A stretch of 64,000 nt of DNA from the NCBI RefSeq assembly GCF_018449775.1, contig NZ_JAAVVB010000001.1:558001-622000 (forward strand). Reading direction: 5' to 3'. The position numbers and the translations under genes were made by a program. Each line of letters starts with the position of its first letter. The stretch's first letter is position 1. Shown in pieces: positions 1-8,469 of this stretch. The DNA comes from Mucilaginibacter sp. dw_454 (GTDB lineage: Bacteria; Bacteroidota; Bacteroidia; Sphingobacteriales; Sphingobacteriaceae). The notes below the pieces were generated by a model. The model saw nothing but the letters and a program-made list of their open reading frames with translations, was not told the DNA's origin and ran no database searches.

Positions 1-8
1 AGATACTT

Positions 9-112
9 CCACCACGTCATCGTGAGCGTAGCGTGACGATCTCTGACCGGCGTGCTAACCCCGCTTGTCTGGAGATCGTCACGCTCGTACCTCGCTCACG
101 ATGACGTGGTGG
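9..112. repeat. Long imperfect inverted repeat
   Basis: The arms at 9-43 and 72-112 are inverted copies built around CCACCACGTCATCGTGAGCG. The right arm carries about 6 extra bases and the loop is about 28 nt. There is no coding potential. It looks like a dispersed intergenic palindromic repeat, and lies downstream of the leftward rnhA. Confidence 0.7.
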
Positions 113-180
113 GGAGGGCTAAATAAATAGTTCTGAACTTGCCCATTATCCACCCCATTCGATTACCTATTTGTTAATCT

Positions 181-261
181 GTCATTGCGAGGAGGGACGA
201 CGAAGCAATCGCACGCGTTCAACTTTTCTCCTTGCGATTGCCGCGCTACGCTCGCAATGAC
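181..261. repeat. REP-like palindrome, GTCATTGCGAG family (copy 1)
   Basis: This element starts GTCATTGCGAG and ends CTCGCAATGAC, with inner GCAATCGC and GCGATTGC segments. The same outer and inner motifs recur at 60251-60321, so it is a dispersed family. The arms here are imperfect. Sequences of this kind are common between genes in Bacteroidota genomes. Confidence 0.8.
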
Positions 262-270
262 AAATTTGAT

Positions 271-744
271 TTAAAACATGTTAGTCTTAGCCGCTTCCAT
301 TTCAAATACCGAATCTATCAGTAATTGTTCTTTACGCTTGCCGGCCGCAACAGCCAGTTCGTCGCAACGCTCATTTTCGGGGTGGCCGTTGTGGCCGCGT
401 ACCCAGGTGAATTTGATGTTATGCAGTTTGCTGATGTCGAGATAACGCAGCCAAAGATCCTTATTCTTTTTATCCTTAAAACCTTTTTGGAGCCAGCCGT
501 ATACCCAGCGCTTTTCTATGGCGTCGATAACGTATTTGGAGTCGGAGAAGATGGTAACGTCCTGGTTGGGTTTGGTTATAGCTTCCAGCCCTTTGATAAC
601 GGCCAGTAGCTCCATGCGATTATTGGTAGTCTTTCTGAATCCTTCCGACAGTTCTTTATAATGCTGCCCCGAACGTAATATCACCCCATATCCACCCGGA
701 CCCGGGTTACCACTTGAAGCGCCGTCTGTGTAAATTTCAATCAT
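271..744 (-). CDS. rnhA: Ribonuclease HI
   Basis: A 157-aa protein of the normal length for bacterial RNase HI, the cytoplasmic endonuclease that removes RNA from RNA-DNA hybrids. The fold's opening motif YTDGASSGNPGPGG is intact. The expected catalytic residues are visible: Asp7, Glu45 in NRMELLAVI, Asp68 in FSDSKYV, His118 in VRGHNGH and Asp128 in ERCDELA. The gene is read leftward, stands about 60 bp downstream of copA, and is followed by two intergenic palindromic repeats. No basic N-terminal hybrid-binding domain is present. Confidence 0.96.
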   Translation of the reverse strand: MIEIYTDGASSGNPGPGGYGVILRSGQHYKELSEGFRKTTNNRMELLAVIKGLEAITKPNQDVTIFSDSKYVIDAIEKRWVYGWLQKGFKDKKNKDLWLRYLDISKLHNIKFTWVRGHNGHPENERCDELAVAAGKRKEQLLIDSVFEMEAAKTNMF

Positions 745-801
745 TAGTTAGTCCATAGACCACGGTCGATAGTCCATAGCCTGGGTTCAAAAATAGAAAA
801 A

Positions 802-2892
802 TTAATCTAAGCGTTTACGTTTTAAACGCAGCGAATTGCCGATGACCACAACATCGGAAAATGCCATGGTGAAGGCACCCATCATAGGATTAAGGAAACC
901 TAAGGCCGCGACGGGAATAGCTATGATATTATAAGCAAATGCCCAAAATAAGTTTTGTTTGATGGTGACCAATGTATGCTTGCTGATCTGCAGGAACTTA
1001 ACCACTGATTGCAAATCGGTATTCAACAAAATAACACGGGCTGATTGTATGGCTATCTGGCTGGCGTCATTCATCGAAACCCCAACGTCGGCTTTGGTAA
1101 GGGCAGGAGCATCGTTAATGCCATCGCCAATCATTACCGTTTTGCCCTTTTGTTTATAGATGTCGATGACGGTTAGTTTTTCATCGGGTAGCTTTTCGGC
1201 ATGTACTTCGGTTATCCCGATAGCTTTGGCCACTTTCTGGCAGCGATTTTGGCGGTCGCCGCTTAGTAGCACCGGTATAATACCCATAGCTTTCAACTCA
1301 CTAATCAAATTAACGGCTTCGGGTTTGATGCTGTCATCAATAGCGATCTGCGCCAGGGGTTTTTGATTTTTGAAAAGCGATAAGTTAAAATTACCATCGG
1401 CAGCCGTTTTACCTGCACCTAAGAAGTAGGTGTTGCCTTCCACATCTTCGGCCCGCATACCCAATCCTCTTTCTTCTGACACGGCTTTTAATATCACCTT
1501 GTTCTGTGGCAAGCTTTTTAACTCGCTTACCAGCGATTTAGCAATAGGGTGGTTAGATCGTTCCTCGATAGCTATAATAATGCCTCTAATCTGCTCTATG
1601 GTTGCATCAGCCTCAATTTTGATCTCATCTATACTAAACTTGCCGGTGGTTAGGGTTCCGGTTTTGTCAAATACTACATATTTGGTATTAGCAACGGCTT
1701 CAATAGTGTCGCCACCTTTTATTAATATGCCGCCCTTGGCCGCACGACCCAATCCCACCATAACTGCCGTAGGCGTAGCTAAACCCATAGCACAAGGACA
1801 GGAGATAACCAATACGGCTATGGCGTTCATTAAAGATTGCTGTAAGCCTTTATCGCTCAAAAAGTAAGTGAGCACGAAGGTGAATAATGAAATTAATATC
1901 ACCGTTGGGACAAATATAGCCGCTACTTTGTCACCCAGTTTTTGAACCGGTGGCTTGGCGGCTTGTGCTTTTTTCATCAGTTCGATGATTTGCGACAGTA
2001 CGGTATTTGATCCGGTTTTAGTAGCTATCATTCTAAAATTACCCTGAACCAAAATAGTCCCGCCAATAACCTTGTCATATTTAGCTTTATCAACCGGGAT
2101 GCTTTCGCCGGTGAGCATAGATTCATCTACCGAGGCATCACCCTCTAAAATATCGCCGTCAACCGGTACTTTATCGCCATGATTTACAATCAGGACATCG
2201 CCCGGCTTCACGTCGCGCGCGCTGATCACGTCTACAGTGCCATCAATTATACGGTTAGCATTAACCTGTTGAAATTTCACCAGGTCTTTTACTGCTGATG
2301 TGGTTTGACTAACCGAGCGCTTCTCGAACACGTTACCCAGCAACACCAACGTGATAATAGTAGCACAGGTTTCGTAAAATTGATATTGCTCGCCCAGGTT
2401 TTGCACGGTGCCCACCAAACTATAAACAAATGCCGAGGTTGAGCCGATAAAGATCAACACATCCATATTAGGTACGCCTCCTTTAACCGAATGAAAGGCG
2501 CTTTTGCCAAAATGCAGGCATCCCACAATAAAAACAGGCAGGCAAAGCAGCAGCTGCACCATAGGCATATGCAATACATGCCACGGGAAGATCATATGTA
2601 AAAGGAGGGGAGCGGTGAAGATGGCGCAGAACAAAAACTTGTTTTCTACCTTCTCATAGAACTTTGGCGCATGCAATGCAGGGTCGTCAACCACTTTAAA
2701 ACCTAATTGCTCTATACCCTTAATAATCTCTGGCAATTGGGTGTTATTGTCATTGCTGAATTTTACTTCCTCGCCGGCAAAATCAACCAATATGTTATGC
2801 AAGCCTTTCTTTTCGAGTAATTTATGTATAGACAGGGCACAGTTATTACAGTGCATCCCGGTTACGTTCAGTTCAATCAGTTGTTCTGTCAT
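802..2892 (-). CDS. copA: Copper-translocating P1B-type ATPase
   Basis: A 696-aa heavy-metal P-type ATPase that should export Cu(I) across the inner membrane. It has one N-terminal HMA domain with GMHCNNC (Cys15, Cys18), TGES at 261-264 in the actuator domain, the CPC transmembrane metal site at 365-367, the phosphorylated Asp409 in DKTGTLT, the P1B HP dipeptide at 448-449 and GDGINDAP from 589. The length is slightly short for CopA but no motif is missing. A likely promoter abuts the start codon and a TTTAGA-N5-TCTAAA inverted repeat lies just behind it, so metal-responsive control is likely. A CcoI-like role in cytochrome oxidase assembly cannot be excluded. Confidence 0.93.
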   Translation of the reverse strand: MTEQLIELNVTGMHCNNCALSIHKLLEKKGLHNILVDFAGEEVKFSNDNNTQLPEIIKGIEQLGFKVVDDPALHAPKFYEKVENKFLFCAIFTAPLLLHMIFPWHVLHMPMVQLLLCLPVFIVGCLHFGKSAFHSVKGGVPNMDVLIFIGSTSAFVYSLVGTVQNLGEQYQFYETCATIITLVLLGNVFEKRSVSQTTSAVKDLVKFQQVNANRIIDGTVDVISARDVKPGDVLIVNHGDKVPVDGDILEGDASVDESMLTGESIPVDKAKYDKVIGGTILVQGNFRMIATKTGSNTVLSQIIELMKKAQAAKPPVQKLGDKVAAIFVPTVILISLFTFVLTYFLSDKGLQQSLMNAIAVLVISCPCAMGLATPTAVMVGLGRAAKGGILIKGGDTIEAVANTKYVVFDKTGTLTTGKFSIDEIKIEADATIEQIRGIIIAIEERSNHPIAKSLVSELKSLPQNKVILKAVSEERGLGMRAEDVEGNTYFLGAGKTAADGNFNLSLFKNQKPLAQIAIDDSIKPEAVNLISELKAMGIIPVLLSGDRQNRCQKVAKAIGITEVHAEKLPDEKLTVIDIYKQKGKTVMIGDGINDAPALTKADVGVSMNDASQIAIQSARVILLNTDLQSVVKFLQISKHTLVTIKQNLFWAFAYNIIAIPVAALGFLNPMMGAFTMAFSDVVVIGNSLRLKRKRLD

Positions 2893-2899
2893 GATGTAT

Positions 2900-2933
2900 C
2901 AAATTTACCTTATTATTTAGAGCCATTCTAAAT
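2900..2933 (-). promoter_or_regulatory. copA promoter with inverted-repeat operator
   Basis: On the minus strand TAAATTTG (plus 2900-2907) matches the Bacteroidota -7 box TAnnTTTG and leaves almost no 5' UTR before the ATG at 2892. Immediately upstream lies ATTTAGA-N5-TCTAAAT (2915-2933), a perfect 7-bp inverted repeat covering the -33 region. Its form resembles operators of DtxR/Fur-like metal regulators; that identity is inference. Confidence 0.55.
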
Positions 2934-2968
2934 GTTAGGGTAACCAAATTGTAATTTTAAATTTTACC

Positions 2969-2998
2969 TTGATATTAATGACCAAATTTATACATTTG
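2969..2998 (+). promoter_or_regulatory. tRNA-His promoter
   Basis: TTG at 2969-2971 and TACATTTG at 2991-2998 are separated by 19 bp, an exact fit to the Bacteroidota housekeeping promoter. The tRNA begins 13 bp after the -7 box. Confidence 0.75.
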
Positions 2999-3010
2999 CA
3001 CTCCCAACAC

Positions 3011-3085
3011 GGTAGATGTAGCTCAGTTGGTTAGAGCATCGGTTTGTGGTACCGAGGGTCGTGGGTTCGAGCCCCATCATTTACC
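3011..3085 (+). tRNA. tRNA-His (GTG)
   Basis: The cloverleaf folds fully: acceptor GTAGATG/CATTTAC, D stem GCTC/GAGC, anticodon stem TCGGT/ACCGA with loop TTGTGGT giving anticodon GTG, and T stem GTGGG/CCCAT. The extra 5' G at 3011 faces C73 at 3085, the hallmark of tRNA-His. The CCA end is not encoded. Confidence 0.97.
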
Positions 3086-3090
3086 CGGAA

Positions 3091-3119
3091 GCCTCTCATG
3101 AAAATGAGAGGCTTTTTTT
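3091..3119 (+). terminator. Terminator of tRNA-His
   Basis: A 9-bp stem GCCTCTCAT/ATGAGAGGC with loop GAAA is followed by seven T. It begins 5 nt after the tRNA. Its core is almost identical to the terminator after GAPDH. Confidence 0.9.
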
Positions 3120-3223
3120 GTACTATGAAGACCACGCGCCTAATTGTTCGATTTATAGACTGCGGACAGTGCTGCCACCAACAAGTACCAGAAAAATAAA
3201 CTTTGATTGACTACCTTAGCTTA

Positions 3224-4246
3224 ATGGGGCGTAAACATATACTTACATTTTGCTTTTTTCTGTTTTCGTGCCAATTGTACGCTCAAACAAACGGTAATTC
3301 GTTTTATGTTAAAACTAAATTAGGTATTTCAGAAAGCACATTTACCATCAATGATCAGCTTGCATTTCTTTACGGCATCAGTTATTATGGTGCGCTGGGA
3401 GCCAGCCGCCGGTCAATCAGGCAAGATCTTACAGATATAAAAAGATATAAATTTAATTGGATACGTGTGTGGGTTAATTGGGCCGGTGGCAATACCGACA
3501 TAAGCGCCGTTGACGACGAAGGCTTTGCAGTTAAACCATATATGGACAAATTGAAATGGCTGGTAGGACAGTGCAATCGGCGTGGTATTATTGTTGACAT
3601 AACACTTGCACATGGGAACAATAAAGATGGCCGTTCATTAAAAACTATCGAGGCTCATCAACACGCTGTAAAGTCTGTTATATCTGCTTTGGGTTTGTAC
3701 AAAAACTGGTATCTGGATCTTGCCAATGAGCATGATGTAAAAGATGACAGGTATGTAAGTTTTAACGATCTGAAAGACCTGCGAGCGCTGTGCCAGGCGC
3801 TCGATAATGATTTGCCGGTTACTGCTTCGGCGGGCGACGATATCAGCAATGCAGATCTGGAAGCTTACCTGGAAACTGTTAAAGTTGATTTTATCAGTCC
3901 ACACAGGCCAAGAAATGAAGGTTCGGCAATGCAAACCGCATCAAAAACACGTGAATACATTCGTGAAATGGAAGCTTACGGCCATGTAATTCCGGTACAT
4001 TATCAAGAACCTTTTCGCCGCGGCTATACCATTTGGCAGCCTGACGTAGATGACTACATTGCAGATTTGAAGGGGGCTATAACGGGCGGTGCCGGCGGCT
4101 GGTGTTTCCATAACGGCGACCAAAAAGCAGGTAAAGATCAACAACCCCAACGCTCATTTGATATGCACAAACAACGCTTGTTTGGCCAATTGGATAAGGT
4201 AGAGTTACTGGCTATTCAAACCATAGCCAGGCAAATTATAAAATAA
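3224..4246 (+). CDS. Secreted GH-A clan (GH5-like) glycoside hydrolase, putative
   Basis: A 340-aa secreted protein. I start it at ATG 3224, because the in-frame TTG at 3203 adds seven residues ahead of the signal peptide MGRKHILTFCFFLFSCQLYAQ. The body looks like a TIM barrel of clan GH-A: FNWIRVWVNW near the N-terminus, LANEHD as the usual NE acid/base motif after strand 4, a candidate nucleophile Glu in PVHYQEPF, and GGWCFHNGDQ near the last strand. The substrate cannot be told. The gene stands alone behind tRNA-His. A catalytically inactive relative is possible. Confidence 0.7.
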   Translation: MGRKHILTFCFFLFSCQLYAQTNGNSFYVKTKLGISESTFTINDQLAFLYGISYYGALGASRRSIRQDLTDIKRYKFNWIRVWVNWAGGNTDISAVDDEGFAVKPYMDKLKWLVGQCNRRGIIVDITLAHGNNKDGRSLKTIEAHQHAVKSVISALGLYKNWYLDLANEHDVKDDRYVSFNDLKDLRALCQALDNDLPVTASAGDDISNADLEAYLETVKVDFISPHRPRNEGSAMQTASKTREYIREMEAYGHVIPVHYQEPFRRGYTIWQPDVDDYIADLKGAITGGAGGWCFHNGDQKAGKDQQPQRSFDMHKQRLFGQLDKVELLAIQTIARQIIK

Positions 4247-4299
4247 TCAAGGTGTAAATCAAACCTGATACAGCCGTTGTTCTGCCGTTCTTGTTAACA

Positions 4300-4800
4300 T
4301 TATTTGGTGGTGATACTGCCCATTTTAGCATATTCCACATCATTAGGTTCCCATAGTTCGATTTTATTACCTTCCGGGTCCATCAGGTGTACAAATTTAC
4401 CGTAGCTTACTTTTTGTACGGTATCAACCGGCACAATGCCTGAGGTTTTCATTTGAGCCAACAGCTGATCTAACCCTTCTACCCGGTAATTGATCATGAA
4501 TTGTTTATCAGAAGGGGCAAAGTACGTGGTAGTTTCTTTAAATGCCGCCCATGCGGTAAAACCCTTCTTTGTGCTGTCCATGCCCTGGTGCCATTCAAAT
4601 GTCGAACCATATGGACTCATTTTGATACCTAAGTTCTTGCTATACCAGGCTTTCAGCGCCTTCGGATCTTTTGCTTTAAAAAAGATCCCGCCAATGCCTG
4701 TTACCCTGGGGCCGCTATTGGCCGGGCTGGTTAACCGGCTAAAACCATATCCCAACAAAAAGGCCATACAAAGCAAGCCTATTAATGTTAATTTTTTCAT
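4300..4800 (-). CDS. VOC (glyoxalase/bleomycin-resistance) superfamily protein, exported or anchored
   Basis: A 166-aa protein with an N-terminal hydrophobic segment (MKKLTLIGLLCMAFLLGYGF) and a single VOC domain. The domain shows GIGGIFFKAKDPKALKAWYSKNLGI at its start and LMDPEGNKIELWEP at its end, the usual glyoxalase-fold signature including the C-terminal Glu. Cytoplasmic VOC proteins lack a leader, so this one probably acts in the periplasm or anchored to the inner membrane. It is divergent from a GlxA-type regulator. The reaction is unknown. Confidence 0.8.
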   Translation of the reverse strand: MKKLTLIGLLCMAFLLGYGFSRLTSPANSGPRVTGIGGIFFKAKDPKALKAWYSKNLGIKMSPYGSTFEWHQGMDSTKKGFTAWAAFKETTTYFAPSDKQFMINYRVEGLDQLLAQMKTSGIVPVDTVQKVSYGKFVHLMDPEGNKIELWEPNDVEYAKMGSITTK

Positions 4801-4919
4801 CGTAATCGTTTTAGTCTAAGATAATAAATATTCCTGTTTGTAGTGTGGATAGTCAACTTGGCCTAAATTGTATAATTAATGTCCTTTGAGACAAGTGCGG
4901 CAATGTGTAAATTTGATTT

Positions 4920-5975
4920 ATGAATATCAAGGAAGATAGAAAGAAAGTAGTTATAGTTGTCATGACAGCCAATATGCTGCTTGATTTTGCCGGTCCGTCT
5001 GATGTTTTTACCAACGCTAACAACATTTTGCAGAGCGTACAAGGTGTAGCTGGTTATGAAGTGCTAATTGTTGCGCCTACAGCAAATCGTAAAGTTGTTG
5101 CAGCTACGGGGGTTGAAATCCATTGCCCGTATTCTGTAATGGATATAACAACACCAATTGATACGCTGATCATCGCCGGCAATGATTTCCGCGAAAGTAG
5201 TGTTGAATCATTTAGGGAATTCTATCAATGGCTTTCAAAGATCAATGTTTCTAATACGCGGCGAATAGGGTCTGTATGCGGTGGTGCTTTTACGCTGGCA
5301 AAAGCTGGTTTATTAGATGGTAAAAAAGTTACCACTCATTGGGATTTGAGTGAGAGACTGAAAAAAGAGTATCCATTGGTGCAGGTGAATGCCAATCATT
5401 TCTTTACTAATGATGGCAATATTTATAGCTCGGCAGGGGTGTCTTCGGGTATCGACCTGTCCCTGGCCATGGTTGAAGAAGATTTCGGAAAAGATGTGGC
5501 CATACGCGTGGCCCGGAAATTGGTTTTTTACCTAAGCAGGCCAGGCTTTCAAACACAATTTGGCAATCTGCTGCCGGTTTATGAAAGCGAAAACATCGCC
5601 AAAAAAATACAGAATTGGTTAAATGAACATCTGCATGAGTCGCTGGATGTTAGCAGAATGGCTGGACATATGAATATGAGTACACGCAATTTCACCCGTG
5701 TATTCCATAAAGAAACGGGTATGCCACCCGCCAAATTCATTGAAAAGGTGCGGGTAGAGAAAGCCCGGAAATATTTGGAAGATACAGATATCTCATTAGA
5801 AAGAATTGCAGAACAATGCGGCCTGGGTAACCTGGTATCTATGCGCCGAACGTTTTTAAGGCATTTAATGACCACACCATCCGATTATCGGCGGGTATTC
5901 CGCACCGCGTTAAAGGACGCAGGAATAGAGGACCTGCTGATACACCCAGGGATAGAAGACGGCAACACCGTTTAA
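4920..5975 (+). CDS. GlxA-family transcriptional regulator (DJ-1/PfpI + AraC HTH)
   Basis: A 351-aa regulator. Residues 1 to about 190 form a DJ-1/PfpI-like domain (VVIVVMTANMLLDFAGPSDVF, and RRIGSVCGGAFTLAKAGLLDG with the nucleophile-elbow Cys). Residues about 225-330 hold an AraC-type double helix-turn-helix (MNMSTRNFTRVFHKETGMPP and the second-helix segment SLERIAEQCGLGN). The family senses small molecules and activates nearby genes. The divergent VOC gene 119 bp away is a plausible target. GAPDH follows closely. Confidence 0.9.
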   Translation: MNIKEDRKKVVIVVMTANMLLDFAGPSDVFTNANNILQSVQGVAGYEVLIVAPTANRKVVAATGVEIHCPYSVMDITTPIDTLIIAGNDFRESSVESFREFYQWLSKINVSNTRRIGSVCGGAFTLAKAGLLDGKKVTTHWDLSERLKKEYPLVQVNANHFFTNDGNIYSSAGVSSGIDLSLAMVEEDFGKDVAIRVARKLVFYLSRPGFQTQFGNLLPVYESENIAKKIQNWLNEHLHESLDVSRMAGHMNMSTRNFTRVFHKETGMPPAKFIEKVRVEKARKYLEDTDISLERIAEQCGLGNLVSMRRTFLRHLMTTPSDYRRVFRTALKDAGIEDLLIHPGIEDGNTV

Positions 5976-6066
5976 TTATTTTACAGGCAAAATGCCTAAA
6001 GCGCACCAGTTAGCAATGGGCGCCAAAGGGCGGGTATTAACTTTTTTACCATTAAATATAAAGAAT

Positions 6067-7044
6067 ATGAAAATTGCAATCAATGGATTCGGCCGGATAG
6101 GCAGAATGACTTTAAGAGCTTTACAGCAGCAATCGGCTGTTGAAGTTGTAGCTATAAACGATCTTACCGATGTGCAAACACTGGCACATTTATTAAAATA
6201 TGATACCGCACATGGTCGTTTTCCCGGCGATATTGCCACCGAGGGCGATACGCTGATAGTTAACGGAAAATCGATAACCATGCTCAAAGAAAAAGACCCT
6301 GAGAAATTACCATGGGCATCGCTTGGGATTGATGTGGTGATCGAGTCGACCGGGCGTTTTACGGATAAAAGCAGTGCACAATCACATATCAATGCCGGTG
6401 CGAAAAAGGTATTGATAACTGCGCCTGCAACAGGCGGTGTAAAAACTATTGTACATGGCGTTAATAATGAGTTAATTGGTGGAGATCAGATCTATTCGAC
6501 CGCCTCTTGTACAACGGGTAGTATAGCCCCGGTGTTAGCGATATTGGATAAAGAATATGGCGTAGAATCGGGTTTTATGGTGACAGTTCACGCTTTTACA
6601 TCAGATCAGAATTTACAGGACGCACCCCATAAGGACTTGCGCCGTGCCAGGGCGGCCTCTTATTCTATCATCCCCACAACTACCGGTGCAGCTAAAGCCA
6701 TAGGCAATGTTTTGCCAAACCTGCTGGGAAAAATGGATGGTTATTCGTACCGGGTGCCGGTTATTGATGCTTCTATTGTCGATCTTTCTATCAACCTCAA
6801 AAAAGAAGTAACTATTGACGAGATCAATACCAAGTTTAAAGAGTACGCCGGTGGCTCTCTTAAAGGTATTCTGGAGTATACCGAAGAACAATTGGTCTCG
6901 TCTGATATATTAGGTAATACGCATTCTTCAATCGTCGACGGCAGTTTAACCAAGGTGTTGGGCAAAATGGTTAAAGTAGTGGCCTGGTATGATAATGAAG
7001 TAGGTATATCCAACCGGATTGCCGAATTGGTGTCGCTGATATAA
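6067..7044 (+). CDS. gap: Glyceraldehyde-3-phosphate dehydrogenase, type I
   Basis: A 325-aa glycolytic enzyme that oxidises glyceraldehyde 3-phosphate with NAD(P)+ and phosphate. I start it at ATG 6067 (MKIAINGFGRIGR) because the upstream in-frame extension from 5992 is not homologous to the family. The Rossmann motif GFGRIG, catalytic Cys in STASCTTG, and the C-terminal WYDNEVGISNR are present. The usual SCTTNC is SCTTGS here, a minor change next to the active Cys. A strong bidirectional terminator follows. Whether this is the only GAPDH copy cannot be seen. Confidence 0.93.
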   Translation: MKIAINGFGRIGRMTLRALQQQSAVEVVAINDLTDVQTLAHLLKYDTAHGRFPGDIATEGDTLIVNGKSITMLKEKDPEKLPWASLGIDVVIESTGRFTDKSSAQSHINAGAKKVLITAPATGGVKTIVHGVNNELIGGDQIYSTASCTTGSIAPVLAILDKEYGVESGFMVTVHAFTSDQNLQDAPHKDLRRARAASYSIIPTTTGAAKAIGNVLPNLLGKMDGYSYRVPVIDASIVDLSINLKKEVTIDEINTKFKEYAGGSLKGILEYTEEQLVSSDILGNTHSSIVDGSLTKVLGKMVKVVAWYDNEVGISNRIAELVSLI

Positions 7045-7045
7045 T

Positions 7046-7080
7046 AAAAAAGCCTCTCCTGAAAATGAGAGGCTTTTTTT
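7046..7080. terminator. Bidirectional terminator between gap and the HxlR gene
   Basis: GCCTCTC/GAGAGGC forms a 7-bp stem, extended by A-run/T-run pairing, with poly-A on the left and poly-T on the right. It can therefore end both convergent transcripts. It is one base different from the tRNA-His terminator across the hairpin core. Confidence 0.88.
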
Positions 7081-7087
7081 ATGTGGT

Positions 7088-7489
7088 CTATTTGGCGCTT
7101 TTTCTGTTGGCTACAATGCGCTCGCGGTGTTGTGTGCCCCATTCCTTAAGCTCGTGTAATACGTTATATAGTGTACGGCTATAGCCGGTCAATTCGTAAG
7201 TAACCATAACCGGTGTGGTAGAATATACATTACGCACAACAAACTCATTTAGCTCCAGTTCTTTTAATTCTTTAGATAATATCTTAGGGGTGATATCGCC
7301 TAACGAGCGTTGCAGATCTTTAAAACGTGCAGGCCCCTCTGTAAGCGCAAATATCAATGGCAGTTTCCACTTGCCATTCAATACATACAATGCATCCCGT
7401 ATACGTGCTACACCATCGGCGCAGTTGATTTCAACGCAGGGGCTGGCAACCTCTTCTTGTGTTTCAGCATCAGTTTTCATACCTGGCAA
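7088..7489 (-). CDS. HxlR (DUF24) family winged-helix regulator
   Basis: A 133-aa regulator with the family motif RDALYVLNGKWKLPLIFAL followed by ARFKDLQRSLGDITPKILSKELKELEL, the winged helix. The N-terminal extension carries Cys18 and Cys23; redox-sensing HxlR proteins such as YodB use an N-terminal Cys, so oxidant or quinone sensing is plausible. The gene is divergent from an azoreductase, and a 36-bp perfect palindrome lies 9 bp before its start codon. It very likely represses both itself and the azoreductase. Confidence 0.92.
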   Translation of the reverse strand: MPGMKTDAETQEEVASPCVEINCADGVARIRDALYVLNGKWKLPLIFALTEGPARFKDLQRSLGDITPKILSKELKELELNEFVVRNVYSTTPVMVTYELTGYSRTLYNVLHELKEWGTQHRERIVANRKSAK

Positions 7490-7497
7490 AGATAAGC

Positions 7498-7533
7498 ACT
7501 ATCCCAAAGGATACCGGTATCCTTTGGGATAGT
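7498..7533. promoter_or_regulatory. 36-bp perfect palindrome, candidate HxlR operator
   Basis: ACTATCCCAAAGGATACC is followed at once by its exact reverse complement (18+18 bp, no spacer). It lies in the 102-bp gap between the divergent HxlR regulator and azoreductase genes. No other strong palindrome is in this gap, so it is the obvious operator. Confidence 0.8.
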
Positions 7534-7591
7534 AGTATCTTTTTGAAAGCTGGGGTAGGTAGGTTTGTCTTGTACAAATAAAAAATACATT

Positions 7592-8191
7592 ATGAAAAAG
7601 ATCTTGCATATCATCTCAAGCCCTAAAGGCGAAAATTCATTCAGCATTAAATTAGGAAATGCTATTGTAGATAAAATTATAGCTGCCAATCCGGGTAGTA
7701 CCGTAAAAATTAAGGACCTCACTAAAAATCCTTTTCCGCACCTGGAAGAAGCAACGCTTGCTGCGTTTTACACCCCGGCCGAGAATCAAACACCCCAAAG
7801 TAAGGAAGCACTCAAACACTCTGACGAAGCTATTGCAGAAATTAAGGACGCGGATATCATTGTAATTGGTGCACCGTTATGGAATTTTGGTATCCCATCG
7901 GTACTAAAAGCATGGATAGATCATATCGCTCGTGCCAATGTCACTTTTAAATATGATGAAAATGGGGCAGAGGGTTTGATCAAAGGCAAAATAGTATACG
8001 TTGCTATGTCATCGGGTGCCATCTATTCTGACGGACCTATGCAACCTTACGATTTTGTTTCAAGCTATCTGAAAAGTTTACTGGGCTTTTTGGGGATGAC
8101 CGACTTAACAATCTTCCGTGTGGAAGGATCTGCTTATCCCGGCCAGGCAGAAGCAGCTTTGCAAAAAGGCATCGACAGTATCACCGTGTAA
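7592..8191 (+). CDS. azoR: FMN-dependent NADH-azoreductase
   Basis: A 199-aa flavodoxin-fold quinone/azo reductase. I start it at ATG 7592 (MKKILHIISSPKG), where homology to AzoR begins. Visible features are the FMN phosphate loop SSPKGENSFS, the isoalloxazine-binding PLWNFGIPSVLKAWIDHI and the conserved ATSSGAIYS-like loop (MSSGAIYS). The enzyme carries out two-electron reduction of quinones and azo compounds in the cytoplasm. Expression is probably controlled by the adjacent HxlR regulator through the palindrome, a layout known for YodB and AzoR1 in Bacillus. Confidence 0.92.
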   Translation: MKKILHIISSPKGENSFSIKLGNAIVDKIIAANPGSTVKIKDLTKNPFPHLEEATLAAFYTPAENQTPQSKEALKHSDEAIAEIKDADIIVIGAPLWNFGIPSVLKAWIDHIARANVTFKYDENGAEGLIKGKIVYVAMSSGAIYSDGPMQPYDFVSSYLKSLLGFLGMTDLTIFRVEGSAYPGQAEAALQKGIDSITV

Positions 8192-8469
8192 CAGCAATTA
8201 ATGGCGAGCGACTGCGTATCCGGTCGTTCGCCTTTATTCGCTATAAAACCAGCCGAAGTCTTATCAACATATGTCAACAATTCGTCGCTGGTAAACAGTT
8301 TGTCGGGAAAATAACACAATATATTTTTTGGAGATATATAAAATAATATTATGTTTTACGCCAATTTTTATCTTAATAAAATAATTTTTTGTTGTTTTTA
8401 GCTTTAGGGCCGGGTTATTGTTTATTGCTCTGCGTTGCACATAAGTGTAACTAGACAAATAATAATAAC
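8192..8469. other. Intergenic region upstream of the OmpA-family gene
   Basis: These 278 bp are AT-rich in the second half and hold no recognisable RNA, repeat or ORF. The OmpA-family promoter must lie here, but I cannot pick a convincing -33/-7 pair. Confidence 0.5.

Noticed and set aside
1..270. CRISPR-like repeats at the window start
   Set aside because: The repeats are inverted, not direct and evenly spaced, and belong to palindromic intergenic families.
3203..3223. TTG start for the GH-A-like protein
   Set aside because: The signal peptide begins at ATG 3224; the extension is only seven residues before it.
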